Shown here in pieces: positions 1 through 5,605 of a stretch of DNA of 38,826 nucleotides. The position numbers and the translations under genes were made by a program. The notes beneath the pieces were generated by a model. It was not told where the DNA came from. It was given only the letters and a program-made list of their open reading frames with translations, and did no database searches. The stretch spans positions 1 to 38,826 of the forward strand of contig CALGGR010000296.1 in NCBI GenBank assembly GCA_937915755.1, in the 5' to 3' direction. Position 1 is the first letter of the stretch. Every line of letters starts with the position of its first letter. Source of the stretch: an uncultured Fretibacterium sp. (GTDB lineage Bacteria > Synergistota > Synergistia > Synergistales > Aminobacteriaceae).

Positions 1-2
1 AT

Positions 3-188
3 GGGATTGCTCAGTACTGCCCGAACATCACCAGCTATGAGCAGTTCGTTGAATGCCTTGAACGTGCACTAAGTCAGACACCTGAAGAGCTTTACGCACA
101 AAATCACGAGTTCATCATCAATTCACTAACCAGCAAACGAGCCGAACAGATACAGCATGACCTTGAAACGCTGAACACTTATAATTAG
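3..188 (+). CDS. C-terminal end of an unidentified protein (5' partial)
   Basis: An open frame enters from the left edge (first full codon at base 3) and stops with TAG at 186-188, giving about 61 residues that begin GIAQYCPNITSYEQF and end LETLNTYN. It lies 23 bases upstream of the mutL-like start on the same strand, so the two are probably co-transcribed. The segment is acidic and helical in character, with no recognisable motif. The SYEQFVECLERAL pattern is reminiscent of the last helices of some glycosyltransferases, but this is only an impression. I do not recognise the family. The frame is supported by being open through the whole visible segment and by ending just before the next ribosome-binding site. 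Confidence 0.5.
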   Translation, partial: GIAQYCPNITSYEQFVECLERALSQTPEELYAQNHEFIINSLTSKRAEQIQHDLETLNTYN

Positions 189-211
189 CATATACTACAG
201 ATAGAGGATGT

Positions 212-1042
212 GTGTATGTGCTCTCAATTACTGCACTTGATGAAAGTATATGGTCGCGGATAGCCGCCGGTGAAGTCGTTGAACGTCCTGCTTCAGCCGT
301 AAAGGAACTCACGGAAAATTCTCTCGATGCCAACGCAAAAAAAATTACCGTGAAATTATCCGACGGAGGAAGACTGCGAATTATCGTTGAGGATGACGGC
401 GAAGGAATTGCTTTTGACGAACTCCCTTTAGCCCTGATGTATCACGCTACAAGCAAGCTCTCAAAACTTGAAGACTTAGAGAATATTGCTACGTTGGGTT
501 ACAGGGGAGAAGCTCTCGCAAGTCTGGTTGCAGTCGCTGATGTCGAAATTCGCAGCAGACAAATTAACTCACAGACCGGCGGCATTATCAAGACACACGA
601 CGGAAAAATCACGGAGCATGCGCAAATCCAATGCTCACAAGGTACACGCGTCCAGATTGATAATTTGTTCTCAGGACTTCCAGCACGGCGAAAATTCTTA
701 AAGAGTGCTTCAGGTGAACTCAGAAGGTCAGCCGTATTTTTGCGTGAATACGCTGTATGCAGGCCCGACGTTGCTTTTACGCTTGAGCATGACAACAAGG
801 AAATCTTCAGAACTGACGGAACAGGAGATAAAAAACGAGTTCTGTCAAAATTTTGGGAAAAAGGTGCAGAACTTCAAGCGTTATTAGTACTTGAACGAGC
901 AAAAGAAAATTCTGATCTGATGTACGAAATAGAAGAGCGAGCAGCGATTCGAGAATATGACGCAAACACGCCTTGTACATTACTTGAAACTATATTAGCG
1001 AACTATGGCACTTTTACTCCTAAAAAACGCGAAAAATCATAA
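212..1042 (+). CDS. mutL: MutL N-terminal ATPase half, truncated and fused to an unrelated tail
   Basis: Residues 1 to about 222 are a clear MutL GHKL ATPase domain. Visible are the RIAAGEVVERPASAVKEL block, ENSLDAN (ATP-binding Glu/Asn and Asp), DDGEGI (Mg/ATP loop), HATSKL and TLGYRGEALASL. MutL couples MutS mismatch recognition to strand incision and is normally around 600 residues. Here similarity stops near FWEKGAELQ, and the last roughly 54 residues (from ALLVLERAK through IEERAAIREYDANTP) look like the end of a different, phage-type protein. The C-terminal dimerisation/endonuclease domain is absent, so mismatch repair activity is not expected. The start is GTG 212 or GTG 218. GAGG at 204-207 is better spaced for 218. 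The fusion point, about bases 870-900, probably marks the chromosome-phage junction or an assembly join. Confidence 0.85.
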   Translation: MYVLSITALDESIWSRIAAGEVVERPASAVKELTENSLDANAKKITVKLSDGGRLRIIVEDDGEGIAFDELPLALMYHATSKLSKLEDLENIATLGYRGEALASLVAVADVEIRSRQINSQTGGIIKTHDGKITEHAQIQCSQGTRVQIDNLFSGLPARRKFLKSASGELRRSAVFLREYAVCRPDVAFTLEHDNKEIFRTDGTGDKKRVLSKFWEKGAELQALLVLERAKENSDLMYEIEERAAIREYDANTPCTLLETILANYGTFTPKKREKS

Positions 1043-1272
1043 AAGTGCCACTAAAGTGCCACTAATTTTTTTTAGTATCTATCTATATTTATCTCTTCTT
1101 AGTGGCACTTTGACACTTTTTTTTATAAATTACTAAGAAAAATAAAATCTATAGAATCAAAAAATAAATATAGGAGTATAAGAAAAGTCCTGCCAATGTG
1201 CCACTAACTTTATAAACTTAGTTGTGAACAGTTTTTATTAATGGCACTTTATCTGCCACTAAAAGTGCCACA
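1006..1272. repeat. Cluster of GTGCCACT-type repeats in both orientations
   Basis: The core GTGCCACT, often flanked as AAAGTGCCACTAA, recurs at about 1043-1054, 1053-1065 and 1195-1207, and partially at 1254-1272. It appears inverted (AGTGGCACTTT-like) at about 1006-1016, 1099-1111 and 1239-1251. The cluster fills the non-coding stretch before the helix-turn-helix gene, and its GTGGC core reappears just after that gene. Multiple copies in both orientations are typical of iterons, operators or recombinase arm sites. Which of these applies cannot be told from sequence. Confidence 0.7.
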
Positions 1273-1295
1273 CTTTGAAAGGAGATTTTTATATC

Positions 1296-1745
1296 TTGAA
1301 GAAATCCGACAAATTTAAATTCGCTGAAAAATGTCTCTACGAATATAAAAGAAATATAGCTTGCCTTGAAGTGCTGAAAGAAGATTTACGAGTAGCAGAA
1401 GCAGATACCGATGTACGAGCGCAGAACTATCAATATACATTCAGTACCGGCGGTGAAGTCTCCGACCCAGTGAGTGCGCGATTAATGAAAATAGAGATGT
1501 TAAAGGAACGGATCAAATATTTAGAGAGGCATACCAATCCAATAACAACACTGATGAACGATTTAACAACTTCCGACGTATTGAACGGCTCACGTAATAA
1601 AGATTTAATGCAGGTGTTAAGGCTAATGTATTTCGGAGGCAACACGCCCGACGCAATAATAGATGAACTGAATATAGCACGTCGAACGTTTAGCCGTCGT
1701 CGTCGAGAGCTTGTTTATGTAACGATTTGTTATTTAGGTCTGTAA
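1296..1745 (+). CDS. Phage helix-turn-helix protein, sigma-70 region 4-like (late regulator candidate)
   Basis: A basic protein of about 149 residues. The N-terminal half is helical and coiled-coil-like (KFKFAEKCLYEYK). The last 45 residues hold a helix-turn-helix of sigma region 4 / RinA-ArpU style (NTPDAIIDELNIARRTFSRRRRELV). Phages often place such activators just before the terminase genes, where they switch on late transcription. The chosen start is TTG 1296, preceded by AAAGGAG at 1278-1284. An in-frame TTG at 1275 would place the start before that ribosome-binding site. Repeats with a common GTGGC core lie on both sides of the gene (1006-1272 and 1750-1798) and are candidate binding sites for the product. 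The family assignment is by architecture and position only. Confidence 0.6.
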   Translation: MKKSDKFKFAEKCLYEYKRNIACLEVLKEDLRVAEADTDVRAQNYQYTFSTGGEVSDPVSARLMKIEMLKERIKYLERHTNPITTLMNDLTTSDVLNGSRNKDLMQVLRLMYFGGNTPDAIIDELNIARRTFSRRRRELVYVTICYLGL

Positions 1746-1749
1746 TATA

Positions 1750-1798
1750 GTGGCTGAAATGTGGCGTTTTTGTGGCCGATTTGTGGCCTAAAGCTGGC
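1750..1798. repeat. Five helically phased GTGGC repeats, exact 11-nt period
   Basis: GTGGC occurs at 1750, 1761, 1772 and 1783, with a fifth variant CTGGC at 1794, so every repeat is exactly 11 bases from the last. The spacer bases differ between copies, so this is not a simple duplicated tract. One helical turn between copies would put every copy on the same DNA face, as in iterons, centromere-like sites or activator arrays. The array sits between the helix-turn-helix gene and the ParB-like/terminase genes. It could therefore be an activator site for late genes, a ParB-type site or part of the packaging site. Confidence 0.7.
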
Positions 1799-1878
1799 AT
1801 TTTATCAGGTAAAGCCGTGATATTCTAATAACGTACAATATTTACCTTCTGTATTCAGATTACTTGTCAATTACTAAT

Positions 1879-1920
1879 AGCACCTTTCATGTCTCATATG
1901 GAGGGTGCTTTAAAATTTTT
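1879..1920 (+). terminator. Strong hairpin with T-rich tail, terminator or leader attenuator
   Basis: Arms at 1879-1891 (AGCACCTTTCATG) and 1897-1909 (TATGGAGGGTGCT) pair over 13 positions, including several G-U pairs, around a 5-base loop. TTAAAATTTTT follows. It ends just before the ParB-like start at 1936, so it separates the regulator gene from the packaging operon. It may end early transcripts or act as a leader attenuator. Confidence 0.55.
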
Positions 1921-1935
1921 ATGGAGAGTAAAGCA

Positions 1936-2409
1936 ATGAAAGTGCATGATATAAACATTTACGATATAAAAGAATATAAGAACAACCCGCGCAAGATACC
2001 TGAAAGAGCGATTGAAGCAGTAGCAGCGAGCATAAAAAATTTCGGTTTCGTAAATCCCGTAGTCTTAGATAAGGACAACGTTATAGTTTGCGGACATACG
2101 AGACTTCAGGCTGCGAAGAGATTAGGAATTCAGGAGATACCGTGCGTAATAGTGGATGACTTGACCCCTGAGCAGGTGCAGGCGTTCAGAGTGATAGACA
2201 ATAAGACAAGCGAGTTATCAAGCTGGGACTTTGAAAAACTTGACTTAGAGCTTGAAGAATTAAATCTTAATTTTGATATGGGAGAATTTGGCTTTGAAGA
2301 TAATGAAGCTCCTGATATAGAAGCATTTTTTGATGATAATCCCGAACAGTCAGGTAAAAAAGAGAAATGTATAACGTGCCCAGAATGCGGAGCGAAATTT
2401 ACGCAATGA
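1936..2409 (+). CDS. ParB-like nuclease-domain protein with C-terminal zinc ribbon
   Basis: Residues 1-95 match the ParB/Spo0J N-terminal domain: YDIKEYKNNPRKIPERAIEA (box I), GFVNPVVLDKDN, and VCGHTRLQAAKRLG (box II). In phages such proteins usually sit beside terminase or methyltransferase genes and serve as DNA-binding or CTPase/nuclease accessory factors. An acidic linker rich in Glu/Asp follows, and the C-terminus ends in CITCPECGAKF, a short Cys-x2-Cys(-x2-Cys) zinc-ribbon-like element. The start ATG 1936 is chosen because GGAGAG at 1923-1928 is well spaced. An in-frame ATG at 1921 would overlap that signal. It heads the packaging gene cluster and is followed by the small terminase after 33 bases. 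Confidence 0.8.
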   Translation: MKVHDINIYDIKEYKNNPRKIPERAIEAVAASIKNFGFVNPVVLDKDNVIVCGHTRLQAAKRLGIQEIPCVIVDDLTPEQVQAFRVIDNKTSELSSWDFEKLDLELEELNLNFDMGEFGFEDNEAPDIEAFFDDNPEQSGKKEKCITCPECGAKFTQ

Positions 2410-2442
2410 AGATAGAGATTAAGCAGCAAAGAAGAATTAATT

Positions 2443-2925
2443 ATGTCAAATCATACTGGACGTAAAAGTAAATATGACCCTAAGAGTACCCCTGTTCTTG
2501 CAGAGCAATATGCGAAAGAAATTTTAACTGACGCACAGATAGCCGCGAAATTGGGAATACATATAGATACATATTATGTATGGCAAAAGAAGTTTCCAGA
2601 GTTTTCCGAAGCAATAAAAAGAGGTAAAGCAGTATCTAACGTTGATTTGCTACAAGCAATGAAAAAATCAGCAGAGGGATATTTTGTTGAAGAAGAAGAA
2701 ATGATTGTAAATCTTGATAGAGATAAAAACCCTAAAAGCTATAGTAAAGTAGTAAAGAAACGTTATATTGCGCCGTCAACGACAACGCAAATATTTTTAG
2801 CGAAAAATCGAATGCCTGAAGACTTTAGAGATGTGAATAAACATGAAGTAGATGTGCGAGGTCAATTGAATGTTAATACGTTAGCTGATTTAATGTTAGA
2901 GGTTTATCAGAGTGAGAAAAGTTGA
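2443..2925 (+). CDS. terS: Terminase small subunit
   Basis: About 160 residues. The N-terminal third has a helix-turn-helix of the phage terminase type (YAKEILTDAQIAAKLGIHI, then YYVWQKKFPEFSEAI). A central part (LLQAMKKSAEGYFVEEEE) resembles small terminases that act on KSAEGY-type oligomerisation helices, and the C-terminus includes RYIAPSTTTQIFLAKNR. The protein recognises the packaging site and hands DNA to the large subunit. The gene overlaps the large terminase start by 14 bases, which is typical of translational coupling. Identity rests on the HTH plus the immediate neighbour. Confidence 0.85.
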   Translation: MSNHTGRKSKYDPKSTPVLAEQYAKEILTDAQIAAKLGIHIDTYYVWQKKFPEFSEAIKRGKAVSNVDLLQAMKKSAEGYFVEEEEMIVNLDRDKNPKSYSKVVKKRYIAPSTTTQIFLAKNRMPEDFRDVNKHEVDVRGQLNVNTLADLMLEVYQSEKS

Positions 2926-4360
2926 TATTTCACAGGTAAAAGCGAACTTTATCAAGAAATTGCAAGACCCTGAATATTTCACGTCAAGGATTCTGAATAA
3001 GCATTTGTGGCCGATACAGGCAGAAATATTAAAGTCAGTACGAGACAACACGAGAACGGCTGTGAGGTCATGTCATGGAATAGGCAAGACGTTCACAGCT
3101 GCGATGTGTATTCTCTGGTTTTTATACTCACACCCGAAAGCAATAGTGTTATCGACTGCGCCGACATGGAGACAAGTAGAAAAATTAATCTGGAAGGAAA
3201 TTCGAACAGCGTATAGAGAGGCACTAATACCGCTTGGAGGCAATTTATTTCCGAAGTCTCCCGAACTTCATTTAGTCTATGATGAATGGTACGCAGCAGG
3301 ATTAAGCACGAATGAGCCTGATAGATTTCAAGGATTTCACGAAGAGCATATACTTGTGGTAGTCGACGAAGCAGCGGGAGTGAATGTAGAAATTTTTGAG
3401 GCAATAGAAGGAATTCTGACAAGCTCCGGAGCGAGGCTATTATTGATAGGAAATCCAACGAGTATAGGAACTCCATTTTATGACGCATTCACGAAGCCTG
3501 GCTTTAAGACTTTTCATGTTTCAGCGTTCGACACACCAAATTTCACAGAGGCAAATATTACGCCTGAAGATATAGCTAATGACACATGGCAGGCTAAAGC
3601 AGTTCATACACCATATCCCAGATTAATAACGCCTGAATGGGTAGCAGATAGATATAAATCATGGGGAGAAGATAGCTCACCTTATCAGGTCAGAGTAATG
3701 GGAAATTTTCCGCAGCAGGGTGAAGATACGTTAATACCGTTGTTATGGATAGAGCTAGCAATGGAACGCTGGGAAGATATGACGGAAGGCGCACCAGTAA
3801 GACTAGGAGTAGACGTAGCAGCTTACGGAAGCGACAAGACAGTAATAGCAGTCCGTAAGGGCGATAAGTTAAGTGAGTTAAGAGTGTACTCACAAAAGAA
3901 TACGCGAGAGACAGCCGGACTAGTGCAACAAACAGCGCGTGAATTTGGAACAGAGAAAATCAGTGTTGACGAAATCGGAATAGGTCGGGGTGTTGTAGAC
4001 AGTCTTGAAGAGGACGGCTATGACGACGTAGGAGTAAATGTAGCTGAGAAATCTTCAGACAGTGAACGCTGGCATAATCTGAGAGCTGAGTTATGGTGCA
4101 AATTTCGTGAATTGCTTGACCCTGAAAAAAATAATATAGGTTTGCCTCCTGATGATGAGTTATTAGCTGAGTTAGCTTCAGTGAAGTATAAAGTAGACGC
4201 AAAAGGAGCAATTCAGATAGAGGCAAAAGAAGATATGAAAAAGAGATTAGGACATTCACCTGACCGAGCCGACGCAGTAGTGTTAGCGTTTAGTAACGTA
4301 GAGCATGAAGTTTTTGCGGTGAGCGGCGGAGATATGTATGTGAATAAATATGTTAAATAG
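2912..4360 (+). CDS. terL: Terminase large subunit (packaging ATPase/nuclease)
   Basis: 482 residues, normal family length. The ATPase half has Walker A SCHGIGKT (residues 53-60), Walker B VVVDEAAG (149-156; D152, E153) and a coupling motif near LLLIGNPTS. The nuclease half has the RNase H-like acidic positions around GVDVAAYGSDKT (299-310), SVDEIGIGRG and the final RADAVVLA. It translocates DNA into the prohead through the portal and cuts the concatemer. The start is GTG 2912 inside the small-subunit gene. The next gene, the portal, follows after 18 bases with its own ribosome-binding site. Confidence 0.95.
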   Translation: MRKVDISQVKANFIKKLQDPEYFTSRILNKHLWPIQAEILKSVRDNTRTAVRSCHGIGKTFTAAMCILWFLYSHPKAIVLSTAPTWRQVEKLIWKEIRTAYREALIPLGGNLFPKSPELHLVYDEWYAAGLSTNEPDRFQGFHEEHILVVVDEAAGVNVEIFEAIEGILTSSGARLLLIGNPTSIGTPFYDAFTKPGFKTFHVSAFDTPNFTEANITPEDIANDTWQAKAVHTPYPRLITPEWVADRYKSWGEDSSPYQVRVMGNFPQQGEDTLIPLLWIELAMERWEDMTEGAPVRLGVDVAAYGSDKTVIAVRKGDKLSELRVYSQKNTRETAGLVQQTAREFGTEKISVDEIGIGRGVVDSLEEDGYDDVGVNVAEKSSDSERWHNLRAELWCKFRELLDPEKNNIGLPPDDELLAELASVKYKVDAKGAIQIEAKEDMKKRLGHSPDRADAVVLAFSNVEHEVFAVSGGDMYVNKYVK

Positions 4361-4378
4361 AAAGGATTAATAAAAACA

Positions 4379-5605
4379 ATGCCTAAAAAGGAGTTGACAG
4401 CGCATGACGCAGAGCAGTCCATAGGATATGGATATAGCAAGATAATAAATGATTTGCTAACAGCGTTAGACCGACCAATTACGAACTCTGATGAATTCCG
4501 GAGCTACTATAAGCAAATGATTTCGAATGATGAGACAATCAGCACAGCTTTAGAATACTTAACGGGCGGAGTTACGGCCAAGATAGGTTCATACACACAT
4601 GATGAGCCTAGAATACAAGAATTAGTTGACCGTTCTATAGAGAGCATACGAGGGACGCTGACAGAAGTCCGTAGGAGCATATTACGAGACAGTTTTGCAT
4701 ACGGTTTCGGAGTAGGAGAATTCACAGTGAAGTCAGAAAATGGATTGTGGGTTTTATCGTCAATTCAGTTATTAGACCCTACAAGCATTCAGTTTAAAAT
4801 GACACAGTTTGAAGATAAATCTTACGGCGTAGGTTCAGTAGTTCAGAAGGCCGGCTTTAATGATGTTGAAATCCCTTCTGGTAAATGCATAATTAAGACA
4901 TACGGAGACAGCACGACCCCTTACGGAAAAAGTTTATTGAGACGTTGTTATCGCTGGTGGAGCTTCAAGCAGGCGTTGCCGAAATTATGGGCTGTAGCTT
5001 TAGAGAGATTTGGAATGCCTATTTTGCACGCCAAGACCCCTGAAAAGAAATATGTAAAGCAGCTTGAGACGGCTTTAGCAAATATTGATTCGCGTTCGTA
5101 TGTTGTAACCGATGATAAGACTGAAATAATATCGATAGCTTCAACAGCTGGAGCAATTTCGAACGGATATAAACAGGCCGAAGAACTTTGCGATAAGATG
5201 ATATATCGAGCAATGTTTATGCCGCCTTTATTAGGAGCCGGCGAGGAGGGCGGTTCATATTCATTAGGTCAGGTTCATATCACCCAGTTTGACAAGACAG
5301 CAACGGCATTAGCACTTGATTATATAGACGCAGAAATCGAACAGCTCTGGAGGCCGTTAATTGAGTGGAATTTTGGACTTCAAGAAAATTACGGTAATTT
5401 CATGATAAATGACGTAGTGCCGAGCGATGAGAAAAAGATAATCAGTGAAATGACGCTGAACTTAGCAAATGCAGGAGTAATTGACCCCGATAGCGATCGT
5501 CAGTGGATACGTCAATCATTAGGATTGCCTGAAGTAGAAAAAGGAGCAGTGTTTCCTAAATGGCAGTTAGAAAATCAGAAATACGAAAGCTCCGGCGAGA
5601 ATTAA
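4379..5605 (+). CDS. Portal protein, DUF935 / Mu gp29 family
   Basis: 408 residues with hallmark DUF935 features: STALEYLTGGVTAKIGSY, SFAYGFGVGEFTVKSENGLW, the conserved YGKSLLRRCYRWWSFKQA segment, a patch around ALERFGMPILHAKTP, and AMFMPPLLG. It forms the dodecameric portal ring at one head vertex and serves as the packaging motor dock and tail attachment site. Its last 46 bases overlap the head morphogenesis gene, whose ATG at 5560 lies inside it in another frame. This order (terminase, portal, morphogenesis) is standard for Mu-like heads. Confidence 0.93.
   Translation: MPKKELTAHDAEQSIGYGYSKIINDLLTALDRPITNSDEFRSYYKQMISNDETISTALEYLTGGVTAKIGSYTHDEPRIQELVDRSIESIRGTLTEVRRSILRDSFAYGFGVGEFTVKSENGLWVLSSIQLLDPTSIQFKMTQFEDKSYGVGSVVQKAGFNDVEIPSGKCIIKTYGDSTTPYGKSLLRRCYRWWSFKQALPKLWAVALERFGMPILHAKTPEKKYVKQLETALANIDSRSYVVTDDKTEIISIASTAGAISNGYKQAEELCDKMIYRAMFMPPLLGAGEEGGSYSLGQVHITQFDKTATALALDYIDAEIEQLWRPLIEWNFGLQENYGNFMINDVVPSDEKKIISEMTLNLANAGVIDPDSDRQWIRQSLGLPEVEKGAVFPKWQLENQKYESSGEN

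Noticed and set aside
1006..1272. CRISPR array
   Set aside because: Repeats are short, occur in both orientations and have irregular spacing, with no unique spacers of constant length.
3093..3488. Minus-strand open frame of 131 codons inside the large terminase gene
   Set aside because: Leucine/serine-rich shadow of a clearly coding terminase. No ribosome-binding site and no family resemblance, unlike the antisense gene in the intein.
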